Shown here: positions 1 through 8,941 of the stretch, in pieces
Position numbering within the stretch: position 1 is the first letter of the stretch
How the letters are laid out: each line of letters begins with the position of its first letter
From: CAWIMX01 sp963837345
GTDB lineage: Bacteria; Acidobacteriota; Vicinamibacteria; Vicinamibacterales; CAVVIG01
DNA: 64,000 nt
Assembly: GCA_963837345.1 (NCBI GenBank)
Contig: CAWIMX010000001.1
Coordinates: forward strand, 310,001-374,000
Reading direction: 5' to 3'
Program-made: the position numbers and the translations under genes
Notes under the pieces: model-generated
What the model was told of the DNA's origin: nothing
What the model saw: only the letters and a program-made list of their open reading frames with translations
The model's database searches: none

Positions 1-825
1 CGCAGCGAGCGGCACTGACACGGCCACGCCGATGCCGACGCCCAACAGCGCGCTGTGAAACATGTCCGCGAACATGAAGACGAACGAAAGAATGGCCAGG
101 ATGGCAATATGCCCCCCGGTCATGTTCGCCGCGAGCCGCATCGTCAAGGCGAATGGCTTCACGAACATTCCCATGACTTCGATCGGGATGAGGATCGGGT
201 AGATCATCGGGCTCATGCCGGGGGGCACCATGTTCTTCCAGTGCGTGATGAACCCGTGCGCCTTGCTGCCGGCGACGATGATCGCAAAGAACGTGATGGT
301 CGCCAGGGCCGCGGTCACGTTGAAGTTCCCGGTCGCCGTCGGTCCCCCATGCACCAGGTGCTTCAGAAACGACTGATCGCCGGTGTGCAGGACCCAGTGG
401 TCGAGGAGTCCGACGACGTCGAACACCGGGATGAGCCCGATCGCGTTCGCACAGAGGATGAAGACAAAAAACGTGAGCACGAGCGGGGTCCACGTGTTCA
501 CCCACTTCCGGCCGACATTCGGCTGCACGATCGAATCGCGCACGTATTCCACGATGAACTCGAGGGCATTCATCGCGCCCGCCGGCACGAAGCGCTCCTG
601 TCTGAGGTACCGGCGGACCAGCATCGTCGCGACGAGAAACACCAATCCCGCCACGAGCCACAGCATGAAGACGTGCTTCGTCACGGAGAAGTCGATCCCG
701 AACACTCGGGGCAGCCGGATGAGGGGGTGATCCAGCGGGCTGTTCGAGACGTGTTCGATGATGACCTGGCCGGCGTTGAAGCCTTCCGCGACCGCCTCAG
801 CGCCTGCGTTCTCTTGACCTACCAT
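1..825 (-). CDS. atpB: F0F1 ATP synthase subunit a (partial, runs off left edge)
   Basis: Membrane subunit a of the F0 sector, which forms the proton half-channels against the c-ring. Translation from ATG at 825 gives MVGQENAGAEAVAEGFNAGQ, then several hydrophobic helices and the family signature with the essential arginine (PFALTMRLAANMTGGH). The reading frame is still open at base 1, so the C-terminus is missing. The start overlaps the stop of the upstream atpI-like gene by 7 nt. This fits one operon atpZ-atpI-atpB, presumably continuing with atpE beyond the edge. Confidence 0.95.
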   Translation of the reverse strand, partial: MVGQENAGAEAVAEGFNAGQVIIEHVSNSPLDHPLIRLPRVFGIDFSVTKHVFMLWLVAGLVFLVATMLVRRYLRQERFVPAGAMNALEFIVEYVRDSIVQPNVGRKWVNTWTPLVLTFFVFILCANAIGLIPVFDVVGLLDHWVLHTGDQSFLKHLVHGGPTATGNFNVTAALATITFFAIIVAGSKAHGFITHWKNMVPPGMSPMIYPILIPIEVMGMFVKPFALTMRLAANMTGGHIAILAILSFVFMFADMFHSALLGVGIGVAVSVPLAA

Positions 826-1226
826 CGTGACGATTCTCTGCGTGGGTTATGGTGGCTATCGGCATCGCCCGTCCGGCCGGCAAACAACCGCCTGAGCAGC
901 AGGGCTTCTCCGAGATACAGCGCGATGAAATATCCCGTAAAGCTGACGGCGAACGGAATCGGCTGGACGGCCGTGCCGCGCAGCACGGCGATCACGTAAA
1001 TCCCGAAGAACAGCACCTTGCCGGCGAACGCGATCGTCATCCGCGCCGTCAGCTTCTCTGGCGTGCGAAGGTACGCCCGCTCGGCCAGCAGCCAGGAGAT
1101 GAGCGCGCCCGCGAGAGGCGCCAGCATCCCGGCCAGGACTGCCCGCGACGCTGAGGCGTCCAGGACGGTCGATGCGGCCAGCCAGGATCCCAGGCTCGCC
1201 GCCGCCATCCACGCCGCCGCTTTCAC
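819..1226 (-). CDS. AtpI-like ATP synthase accessory membrane protein
   Basis: About 135 residues with four predicted membrane segments. It lies between the AtpZ-like gene and atpB, where ATP synthase subunit I (F0 assembly or c-ring accessory) is normally encoded. The GTG start at 1226 overlaps the upstream TGA as GTGA, so I prefer it to the longer reading frame, whose first 90 residues are an out-of-frame, low-hydrophobicity extension. Sequence similarity within this family is weak, so the call rests mainly on size, topology and position. Confidence 0.75.
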   Translation of the reverse strand: MKAAAWMAAASLGSWLAASTVLDASASRAVLAGMLAPLAGALISWLLAERAYLRTPEKLTARMTIAFAGKVLFFGIYVIAVLRGTAVQPIPFAVSFTGYFIALYLGEALLLRRLFAGRTGDADSHHNPRRESSRW

Positions 1227-1468
1227 CGGGGCCAGACCGCCTTGGCCAGCTCGTAGAAGCCAATCACCAGCCCCAGCATGAGCCCGGCCAGCATCAGCCA
1301 CGGCGTCGTCCCCAGCCACTGGTCGAGGCCGAACCCGAAGGCCCCGAACAAGACGATGGCCCCGATCAGCGCGTAGCTCGCAGCCGCTGCGGGGCCCGAC
1401 CGACGCACGTTCTCCTGAAACGCTCTCAGGGAACGGGCGAGTGTGTTTCCGTTGTTGTCGTCCGGCAT
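1223..1468 (-). CDS. atpZ: AtpZ/AtpI-family small membrane protein
   Basis: A protein of 81 residues with two hydrophobic helices: a first at about residues 26-43 containing GFGLDQWLG, then a second containing LMLGLVIGFYE. This is the pattern of AtpZ-type 'putative F0F1-ATPase subunit' proteins encoded first in atp operons, which have been linked to Mg2+/Ca2+ transport or F0 assembly. The ATG at 1468 begins MPDDNNGN; the longer frame upstream is not needed. An extended -10 element lies about 90 nt upstream at 1555-1563. Confidence 0.82.
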   Translation of the reverse strand: MPDDNNGNTLARSLRAFQENVRRSGPAAAASYALIGAIVLFGAFGFGLDQWLGTTPWLMLAGLMLGLVIGFYELAKAVWPR

Positions 1469-1554
1469 CGGCGCGGCGCGCGGCGCAAGCGGCCAATCAT
1501 AACAAACTGCACACGCCGCCTTCGTGCCCCGGCCAGGCCGATCAACGCCTGGGC

Positions 1555-1563
1555 AGTATAGCA
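1555..1563 (-). promoter_or_regulatory. Extended -10 promoter element of the atp operon
   Basis: Read on the minus strand the sequence is TGCTATACT, a TGn-extended -10 hexamer in the 173-bp gap between nuoN and atpZ. The same nine bases occur before pyrR at 34813-34821. No convincing -35 hexamer is visible, as expected for an extended -10 promoter. Transcription would begin near 1548 and leave a leader of about 80 nt. The rest of this gap holds GC-rich sequence without a recognisable gene. Confidence 0.5.
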
Positions 1564-1641
1564 CGCCTTGTGAAAAACTTCACCAGCCGCCGCGCCGCAC
1601 GACCCGTCCGAAGCGCCGGGCCCCGGTCGCCACGGGCGGCC

Positions 1642-3114
1642 TTAGGGAAGGGTGAGCGTAACACCCACGGCCCCAAGGCTTTGCGCGGAGGCCTGGGCCA
1701 GGTCGAACAGCATCCGCGGGTAGACGCCGAGGACGATCGTCGCCACCATCGCCACGCCAAGGGCGACCGCCAGCGAGGGCGACAGCGTGGGCTCGGATCC
1801 CGCGGTCTCCTTCTTGAGGTACATGAACACGACGACGCGCACGTAGTAGTAGAGCGAGATGGCGCTGTTGAGGACGCCGATCACTGCCAGCCCGTAGTAG
1901 CCCGCGTCGATCGCGGCGCTGAACAGCCAGAACTTGCCCATGAATCCTGCCGTCGGCGGAATGCCCCCGAGCGACAGCATGAACAGCAGCATCGCGAACG
2001 CCGCGAACGGACGCCGGAACGCCAGGCCGCTCAGATCCTTGAGCTCGTCGCCAACGACGTCCTGCCGGCGCATCATGACGATCACGGCGAAGGCGCCCAT
2101 CTGCATGAAGGCGTAGATGGCCAGATAGATGAGCGCGGCCGAGACGCCTCGCGTCGTGCCCGCGACAATGCCGATCAGCACGTAGCCGGCGTGCGCGATC
2201 GACGAGTAGGCCAGCAGCCGCTTCAGGTTCGACTGCGTGAGCGCCGCGACGTTGCCGACGGTCATGGTGACGATCGCCAGCACTTCGAACAGCAGGCGCC
2301 AGTCGGCGTTCATCGACGGCAGCCCCTCGAGGAAGATCCGCAGGATCATCGCGAAGGACGCGGCCTTCGATCCAACCGAGAGGAAGGCGGTGACCGGCGT
2401 CGGTGCGCCCTCGTACACATCGGGCGCCCACATGTGAAACGGCACGGCCGCGATCTTGAAGGCCACGCCCGCGACGACGAGAATCACGGCGAGCACGAGA
2501 CGGGGATCGCGCTCCTGGCCGACCAGGAGCGTGGCCATCCCGCGCAGGCTGGTCGTGCCCGAGAGGCCGTAGAGAAGCGACATGCCGTAGAGGAGAATGC
2601 CCAGCGAGAACGCGCCGAGCAGAAAGTACTTCACGGCCGCTTCATTCGACTTCTGGCTCGGCTTGATGAAGCCGGCGAGGATGTAGAACGACACGGCCAT
2701 CGTCTCGAGACCGACGAAAATCGTAATGAGGTCGATCCCGCCGGCCATGACCATCATGCCGAGCGTCGCGCAGAGGATCAGGAAGTAGTACTCGCCGGGG
2801 CTCACGCCTTCGACCACGAGGTAGGGCACCGACATCAGCACCGTGAGCGCCGCGGCCACGAGGAACACCGCCTGGAAGAACAGCGCGAAGCCATCCACGG
2901 CCAGGAGCCCGCGCGCGACTTCCACATGCGCGCCGGCGAACGGCACGAGCGACGCCAGCGTGGCGCCCAGCACGGCGATCGTGAGCCACGCGAGCACGCC
3001 GCGGCGGGCGGGCGGCACCAGCACGTCGGCCACCAGCACGAGGAGCGCCCCGCCCGTCAGCACGAGCTCGGGCAGGATGTAGTAGAAGTCGCTCAGGGCG
3101 ATGCCGGTCGGCAT
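1642..3114 (-). CDS. nuoN: NADH-quinone oxidoreductase subunit N
   Basis: Antiporter-like membrane subunit of complex I; 490 residues, the usual NuoN size, with about 14 hydrophobic segments. The proton-translocation signature is present (KIAAVPFHMWAPDVYEGAPT, with the functional Lys and His) as well as LLAYSSIAHAGY. The start ATG at 3114 (MPTGIALSDFYY) shares one base with the nuoM TAA stop, which decides it over a longer frame. Last gene of the nuo operon; the atp operon follows after a promoter gap. Confidence 0.97.
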   Translation of the reverse strand: MPTGIALSDFYYILPELVLTGGALLVLVADVLVPPARRGVLAWLTIAVLGATLASLVPFAGAHVEVARGLLAVDGFALFFQAVFLVAAALTVLMSVPYLVVEGVSPGEYYFLILCATLGMMVMAGGIDLITIFVGLETMAVSFYILAGFIKPSQKSNEAAVKYFLLGAFSLGILLYGMSLLYGLSGTTSLRGMATLLVGQERDPRLVLAVILVVAGVAFKIAAVPFHMWAPDVYEGAPTPVTAFLSVGSKAASFAMILRIFLEGLPSMNADWRLLFEVLAIVTMTVGNVAALTQSNLKRLLAYSSIAHAGYVLIGIVAGTTRGVSAALIYLAIYAFMQMGAFAVIVMMRRQDVVGDELKDLSGLAFRRPFAAFAMLLFMLSLGGIPPTAGFMGKFWLFSAAIDAGYYGLAVIGVLNSAISLYYYVRVVVFMYLKKETAGSEPTLSPSLAVALGVAMVATIVLGVYPRMLFDLAQASAQSLGAVGVTLTLP

Positions 3115-4662
3115 TACCGCGGCTCCGCCACCCTGGCGAGCGCGTTCCTCACCGCATCGGGCGCAGGCGCCGACGCGGAGTACTGCGGGCTCACGCGCGC
3201 GATGATGTGCTGGACCGAGGTATCGAGCCGGCGCAGGAAGGGCGACGGATACAGCCCCATCCACACCGCCAGCACGATCAACGGCGCGAAGGTCACGATC
3301 TCACGCAGCGACAAGTCCGGCAGTCGCTCGTTCTTCGGGTTCTCCACCTTCCCGAACATCGTCCGCTGGTAGAGATACAGCATGTACGCGGCGCCCAGGA
3401 CGACGCCGCTCGCCGCGAAGAACGCCCACATCTTGTTGGCGACGAACACGCCCTGCAGGATCAGGAACTCGCCGATGAAGCCGTTCAGCGTCGGCAGGCC
3501 GATGGACGACATGGTCATCAGCAGAAAGATGGCGGCGTACACCGGCATCACCGTCGACAGGCCGCCATATTCCGAGATCTCCCGCGTGTGCCGCCGCTCG
3601 TACACGATGCCGACGATGAGGAAGAGCGCGCCGGTCGAGATGCCGTGATTGAGCTGCTGCACGATGCTCCCGGTGATGCCCACCGGATTCAGGGCGAACA
3701 TCCCCAGCATGACGACGGCCATGTGGCTCACCGACGAATAGGCAACCAGGCGCTTCCAGTCCTTCTGCGCCAACGCCACGAGCGCGCCGTACACGATGCC
3801 GATGATGGAGAGCGTGACGATGAACGGCACGAACGTCCGGGAGGCATCCGGCAGGATCGGAAGGCTGAACCGCAGGAATCCGTACGTGCCCATCTTCAGG
3901 AGCACGGCCGCCAGGATGACGGACCCCGCCGTCGGCGCATCCGTATGCGCGTCGGGGAGCCAGGTGTGAAACGGGAACATCGGCACCTTGATCGCGAAGC
4001 CCAGGAAGAACGCGAGGAAGATCCACCACTGCAGGTCGGGCGGCACGCTCAGCTGGTGGAACTGGGTGACGTCGAACGTGTACACGCCCGTGACGCTGTG
4101 GTTGTAGAAGTAGAGCGCCAGGATGCCGAGCAGCATCACCACGCTGCCGACCAGAGTGTACAGAAAGAACTTGATCGCGGAGTAGAGGCGGTTCGAGCTC
4201 CCCCAGATCCCGATGAGGAAGTACATCGGAACCAGCATGACCTCCCAGAACAGGAAGAACAGCAGGAAGTCGAGCGACATGAACGCTCCGAGCATGCCCG
4301 TCTGCAGCACCAGAAGGAAGATGTAGTACTCCTTCACGCGCTCGGTGATCGCCGTCCACGACGAGAGCACGGCGATGAAGCCCATCAGAGTGGTCAGCAG
4401 GATGAGCAGCGTCGCGAAGCCATCGACGCCGAGGAAGTATTCGGCGCCGACCGACGGGATCCAGGGCAGACGCTCCACGAACTGGAAGTTCGGGTTGACC
4501 GAATCGGTACTGGAACCAGAGCGGCACCGAAACCAGGAAGCCGGCCAGGGCAAAGGCATTTGCGATCCAGCGGATCGCGTTCCCATTCCGCTTGTTGACG
4601 AACAGCAGCACAATCGCCCCGGCGAGCGGCGTGAACAGAATCAGCGAAAGGTAGTTGCTCAT
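3114..4662 (-). CDS. nuoM: NADH-quinone oxidoreductase subunit M (frameshifted)
   Basis: Antiporter-like subunit of complex I. The N-terminus starts at ATG 4662 (MSNYLSLILFTPLAGAIVLL). The rest, including KVPMFPFHTWLPDAHTDAPT and RLVAYSSVSHMAV, continues in another frame down to 3114. The switch is at about 4502-4508, where WFQY should run straight into a segment ending NPNFQFVERLPWIP. The span is 3n+1 bases, so one surplus base explains it. Corrected length is about 515 residues, normal for NuoM. An essential subunit in an otherwise intact operon suggests sequence error rather than a dead gene. Confidence 0.93.
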
Positions 4663-4672
4663 AATCGTCGCG

Positions 4673-6967
4673 TCACCGCATGAACAGATACACGCTCACA
4701 AACGCAAAAACCCCGACGAGCATGAGAAGCGCGTAATTCTGCACCAGACCGGTCTGCACCCGGCGGAACCAGAAGCTCGACTCCTCGACCGTCCGCCCCA
4801 CGAGGTTGACCAGCCCGTCCACCACGGTCCGATCCGTCAGGCCCGACAGCCACGAGCTCACGAGCGTCACCCAGCTCGCGCCGTTCACCGCGCCGTCGAC
4901 GACGGTGCGGTCGAAGGCCCAGAGCCCCCGGCCGCTGGACATCGTGCCTTTGATGACCGTCGCCCCGTACAGCTCGTCGACGTAGTACTTGTTCGAGAGC
5001 ACGCGATGCGGACCCGCCCAGCGATCGTGCAGACGGTCGGCCATCTCGGGATTCGTCACGTAGAACTTCCGGGCCAGCAGAATGCCGGCCGCCGCAATGG
5101 CCACGGAGAACAGCATCAGCCCGATTTCTCCAAGCCACGAGATCGACTCTCCGCTCTCCTCGCCCGCCGCCGCCTCCGCGCCCGTGCCCGCGTCGAGGGT
5201 CGCGGCCACGGGTGCTGCCGGGGCGCCCTCCGCCACCACGTGCTCGGCCGTGAAGCTCGGTTCGAGGAAGTGCTCGATCGTGTTCGGTCCGCCGAGCGCC
5301 GCCGGCACGCCCACGAAGCCCGCGACCACCGCGCCAACGGCGAGCGCCATCAGCGGGAACGTCATCGGTGTGGGCGATTCGTGCGGGCCGTGCCAGGCCC
5401 CGTGTCCGTGTCCCCCGCCATGCGCATCATCGGAATGCGCGAGCCCGTGTGAGACCTCGTGCTGGGGTTGGTGGGCATGGCCGTGAGCCGAGACGTCGGC
5501 GGGGTGGGCCGCGCCGTGTTGTGCCGCCACACTCGCGTCGCGCCTGAGATCGGCAGCCGTCTCGACCGGCCCGTGCCCGACGGCGTCCCAGGCCGGACCG
5601 CGGTACGCGCCGAGGAACGTCATGGCCATCAGGCGAAACATGTAGAAGGCCGTCATCATCGCCGCCGCGACGCCGATGACCCAGACGGCCTTGTTCTGCA
5701 GGAAGGCACGGAACAGGATCTCGTCCTTGCTGAAGAAGCCGGCGAACGGGGGAATCCCCGCGATGGCCAGCGTGCCGATCATCATCGTCGCGAAGGTGAC
5801 GGGCAGGTATTTCTTCAGGCCTCCCATGCGGCGCATGTCCTGCTCGCCGCCCATGGCATGAATCACCGAGCCGCTGCCGAGGAAGAGCAGCGCCTTGAAG
5901 AACGCGTGCGTCATCAGGTGGAAGGCGCCCGCCGAGAACGCGCCGACCCCCATGGCGGTGAACATGTAGCCGAGCTGCGACACGGTCGAGTACGCGAGCA
6001 CGCGCTTGATGTCGTACTGCACCAGGCCGATCGACGCCGCCATCAGGGCGGTCAGGACGCCCACGATGGCCACGATATTCATCACGATCGGCGCGTGCGA
6101 GAAGAGCACCGCGTTGCGCCCGAGCATGTACACGCCCGCGGTGACCATCGTGGCGGCGTGGATCAGCGCCGACACCGGCGTCGGGCCTTCCATGGCGTCC
6201 GGCAGCCAGACGTACAGCGGAATCTGCGCGCTCTTGCCCGTGGCGCCGACGAACAGCAACAGGCCGATCGTCGAGAGGACGCCGAACTGCGCCTCGACGG
6301 GCATCGTGGCGGCCGCGTTCTGCACCGCCCGGAAGTCCAGGGTGCCGAAGGTGGAGAACACGAGGAAGATGCCCAGAATGAATCCCCAGTCGCCGATACG
6401 GTTCGTGATGAACGCCTTCTTCCCGGCGTCCGACGCGCTCTTCTTCTCGTACCAATAACCGATCAGCAGATAGGAGCAGAGCCCCACGCCTTCCCAGCCC
6501 ACGAACATCACGAGAAAGTTGTTCCCCAGGACGAGCATGAGCATGAAGAAGCAGAACAGGTTCAGGTAGCAGAAGAAGCGCGCGACGCCGCCACGGGGCT
6601 CGTCGGCGATGTACGCAGTCGAGTAGATGTGAATCAGCGTCCCGATGCCGGTGACGATGAGAATCATCATGCCCGACAGCGGATCCAGGCGGAATCCCCA
6701 CGGCACCTCGAAGGCGCCGATGCTCCCGTCGCGCAGCTGCAACGGAATGCGTGGAATCCACTGCGCCACGGTGACGTCGTACGCGCGCGCGTCCGGCGGG
6801 AGGCCCAGCAGCTGCCAGAAGGCGACCAGCGACACCGCCAGCGCGCCGCCCATCATGACGCACGCCAGCAGGCCCGCCGTCTTCTTCGAAAACGCACGGA
6901 TCCCGAAGAGCCCGTTGATCGCGGCTCCGATGCCGGGAAGAAGAGGAATCAGCCAGATGTATGCCAT
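4673..6967 (-). CDS. nuoL: NADH-quinone oxidoreductase subunit L
   Basis: Distal proton-pumping subunit of complex I; 764 residues, on the long side for NuoL. The N-terminus MAYIWLIPLLPGIGAAINGL, the signature SAQIPLYVWLPDAMEGPTPV and the pump segment LIHAATMVTAGVYMLGR are typical. Two features add length: a His-rich hydrophilic loop of about 60 residues (about 5365-5575) and an Ala/Glu-rich loop further on. The ATG at 6967 was chosen because upstream codons belong to the intergenic element, although the frame stays open into it. Confidence 0.96.
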   Translation of the reverse strand: MAYIWLIPLLPGIGAAINGLFGIRAFSKKTAGLLACVMMGGALAVSLVAFWQLLGLPPDARAYDVTVAQWIPRIPLQLRDGSIGAFEVPWGFRLDPLSGMMILIVTGIGTLIHIYSTAYIADEPRGGVARFFCYLNLFCFFMLMLVLGNNFLVMFVGWEGVGLCSYLLIGYWYEKKSASDAGKKAFITNRIGDWGFILGIFLVFSTFGTLDFRAVQNAAATMPVEAQFGVLSTIGLLLFVGATGKSAQIPLYVWLPDAMEGPTPVSALIHAATMVTAGVYMLGRNAVLFSHAPIVMNIVAIVGVLTALMAASIGLVQYDIKRVLAYSTVSQLGYMFTAMGVGAFSAGAFHLMTHAFFKALLFLGSGSVIHAMGGEQDMRRMGGLKKYLPVTFATMMIGTLAIAGIPPFAGFFSKDEILFRAFLQNKAVWVIGVAAAMMTAFYMFRLMAMTFLGAYRGPAWDAVGHGPVETAADLRRDASVAAQHGAAHPADVSAHGHAHQPQHEVSHGLAHSDDAHGGGHGHGAWHGPHESPTPMTFPLMALAVGAVVAGFVGVPAALGGPNTIEHFLEPSFTAEHVVAEGAPAAPVAATLDAGTGAEAAAGEESGESISWLGEIGLMLFSVAIAAAGILLARKFYVTNPEMADRLHDRWAGPHRVLSNKYYVDELYGATVIKGTMSSGRGLWAFDRTVVDGAVNGASWVTLVSSWLSGLTDRTVVDGLVNLVGRTVEESSFWFRRVQTGLVQNYALLMLVGVFAFVSVYLFMR

Positions 6968-7009
6968 CGCGTACCGGCCCCGGCTCGAGTCGCCGCAGGC
7001 GCTGTGATC

Positions 7010-7075
7010 CTTCACGGGCGCCGGGGCCCACCCCCGGCGCGACCTTACGCCGATGCCTCGCCTCGGATCCTCCGT
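7010..7075 (-). repeat. Degenerate hairpin element between nuoK and nuoL
   Basis: The 133-bp gap between nuoK and nuoL holds a perfect 9-bp stem (GCGCCGGGG / CCCCGGCGC, 7018-7040) around a GTGGG loop. A GGATCC lies about 25 nt to the 5' side on the minus strand. The order GGATCC, GGC-rich spacer, G-rich-loop hairpin, then TGA resembles the units of the pyrD-pyrF array and the nuoC-nuoD element. It is flanked by similar 30-bp sequences at 6974-7003 and 7073-7102, about 99 bp apart, sharing the GGCTCG and CGCAGGCGCT blocks. Confidence 0.55.
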
Positions 7076-7100
7076 CCCCGGCTCGGCATGGTCGCAGGCG

Positions 7101-7403
7101 CTACCACTTCATCAGCGTCATCTCGTCGATATTCACGGATTCCTTGTTCCGGTAGAACGCCAGGATGATGCCCAGGCCGACGGCGGCTTCGGCCGCCGCC
7201 ACGGCGATGACGAAAATGGCGAACACCTGCCCCACCGCGTTCTGCAGCTGGTGTGAAAAGGCGATCAGGTTGATGTTGACCGCGTTCAGGATCAGCTCGA
7301 TCGACATGAAGATGATGATGATGTTGCGCCGCACCAGCACGCCCACGACGCCGATCGTGAAGAGCGCGGCCGACAGCAGCATGTAGTGGGTCGACGTGAT
7401 CAT
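7101..7403 (-). CDS. nuoK: NADH-quinone oxidoreductase subunit K
   Basis: Small antiporter-related membrane subunit of complex I, exactly 100 residues as usual. Three hydrophobic helices, with the conserved glutamates in FMSIELILNAVNIN and AVAAAEAAVGLGI, which belong to the central hydrophilic axis of the membrane arm. Separated from nuoJ by 3 nt and from nuoL by the hairpin gap. Confidence 0.97.
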   Translation of the reverse strand: MITSTHYMLLSAALFTIGVVGVLVRRNIIIIFMSIELILNAVNINLIAFSHQLQNAVGQVFAIFVIAVAAAEAAVGLGIILAFYRNKESVNIDEMTLMKW

Positions 7404-7406
7404 GGC

Positions 7407-7919
7407 TCAGAGCTCCCGCTTTGCCAGCACGATCGCCCCGATCATGGCCACGAGCAGAAGAATCGACGCGATTTCGAACGGAATCAGATAGTTCGTGTAG
7501 AGGAGCCAGCCCACGATCTGGGTGTTGCCCGTCACCGGCAGCGTCTGGGGCGCCGCAATCGGTGCGGCCGGCGCGCCGGCGGTCCAGGCTGCGATCACCG
7601 CCACCTCGCCCAGCACGGCCAGCGACAGCCAGAAGCCGATCCGTCCGTGCCGCTGCGGATCCTGGTAGGCCTCGGGCGGACGCTTGAGGTTCACGAGCAT
7701 CACGACGAATAGATAGAGGACGACGATGCCGCCGGCATACACGAGAATCTGGATGACCGCGACGAACTCCGCGCCGAGCAGCACGTAGAGCGCCGCCACG
7801 AAGAGGAAGTCGAGCACGAGAAACAGCACCGAGTGCACCGTGTCCTTCGTGCTCACCACGAGGACCGCGAATCCCAGGATGAACGCCGCGAGGGTGTAGA
7901 ACGCGATGGCTTCGCCCAT
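7407..7919 (-). CDS. nuoJ: NADH-quinone oxidoreductase subunit J
   Basis: Membrane subunit of complex I; 170 residues, five predicted helices, with the conserved VQILVYAGGIVVLYLFVVML segment that contains the functional pi-bulge helix. The ATG at 7919 overlaps the nuoH stop as ATGA. In most bacteria nuoI, the two-[4Fe-4S] subunit, lies between nuoH and nuoJ. Here H and J abut directly. Confidence 0.96.
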   Translation of the reverse strand: MGEAIAFYTLAAFILGFAVLVVSTKDTVHSVLFLVLDFLFVAALYVLLGAEFVAVIQILVYAGGIVVLYLFVVMLVNLKRPPEAYQDPQRHGRIGFWLSLAVLGEVAVIAAWTAGAPAAPIAAPQTLPVTGNTQIVGWLLYTNYLIPFEIASILLLVAMIGAIVLAKREL

Positions 7920-8941
7920 CACAGCACCATCACCTTCACGATGCCCGTCACCACCAGGTTGACGATGGCGAGCGGAATCAGCACCTTCCAGCCGAGACGC
8001 ATCAGCTGATCGTACCGGTAGCGCGGCAGCGTGGCGCGCACCCAGATGAACACGTACAGGAACAGAAACGACTTGATCAGGAACCATCCCCAGCTCGGGA
8101 TGATGCCGAGAAACGACAGAAAGGCGACGTTCGGGAACGGCCGCAGCCATCCCCCCAGAAAGAGCGTCGTCGCGACCGACGACACCACGATCATGTTCGC
8201 GTATTCGGCCAGGAAGAACAGCGCGAACCGCATGCCGCTGTACTCGGTGTGAAAGCCGCCGGTCAGCTCCTGCTCCGCCTCGGGCAGGTCGAACGGCGCG
8301 CGATTCGTCTCGGCCAGGCCGCCGATGAAGAAAATCACGAACGCCATCGGCTGCAGGAACGCGAACCACACGTGCGCGCGCTCCTGGGCGCGGACGATGC
8401 TCACCATGCTCAGGGATCCGGCCACCAGGATCACGCTCACGAGCGTGAGCGTGACCGCGACTTCGTAGCTGATGAGCTGCGCCGACGCGCGGAGGCTGGC
8501 AAGCAGAGGATACTTGCTGTTCGAGGCATAGCCGGCGAGGATGATGCCGTACACGCCGACCGATGCCACCGACACGATGTAGAGCAACCCGACGTTGATG
8601 TCGGTGACGTACAGCGACACCTGCCGTCCGAACAGATTCACCTCGGGGCCGAACGGGATCACGGCATAGACGACGAGCGCGGGCACCATCGAGATGATCG
8701 GCGCCGCCGTGAACACCCACTTGTCGGCGCGCACCGGCGTGATGTCTTCCTTGATCATCAGCTTCACGGCGTCGGCCACAGGCTGCAGAATGCCGTACGG
8801 TCCGACGCGCATCGGACCGAGACGCGACTGCGCCCAGGCAATCACCTTGCGCTCGAGCAGCACCATGTAGGTGACCGCCACCAGCGTCGCGTTGAGCACG
8901 ATGACAATCTTGAGCAGCGGCACGACGACCGAGTCGATCAC
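7919..8941 (-). CDS. nuoH: NADH-quinone oxidoreductase subunit H
   Basis: Membrane subunit that joins the peripheral arm and helps form the quinone site; 340 residues. Family signatures are present: LERKVIAWAQSRLGPMRVGP near the N-terminus and AETNRAPFDLPEAEQELTGG in the quinone-site loop. The GTG start at 8941 overlaps the nuoD TGA as GTGA, so I chose it over the longer frame. Confidence 0.96.
   Translation of the reverse strand: MIDSVVVPLLKIVIVLNATLVAVTYMVLLERKVIAWAQSRLGPMRVGPYGILQPVADAVKLMIKEDITPVRADKWVFTAAPIISMVPALVVYAVIPFGPEVNLFGRQVSLYVTDINVGLLYIVSVASVGVYGIILAGYASNSKYPLLASLRASAQLISYEVAVTLTLVSVILVAGSLSMVSIVRAQERAHVWFAFLQPMAFVIFFIGGLAETNRAPFDLPEAEQELTGGFHTEYSGMRFALFFLAEYANMIVVSSVATTLFLGGWLRPFPNVAFLSFLGIIPSWGWFLIKSFLFLYVFIWVRATLPRYRYDQLMRLGWKVLIPLAIVNLVVTGIVKVMVL

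Noticed and set aside
1441..3372. A 643-residue plus-strand ORF antisense to nuoN/nuoM
   Set aside because: Composition is His/Arg/Glu-rich and typical of the antisense frame of high-GC membrane genes; the opposite strand is clearly nuoN and nuoM.
4502..4508. Programmed frameshift in nuoM
   Set aside because: No slippery heptamer or downstream structure is evident, and three other genes show the same single-base surplus. Sequence error explains it more simply.
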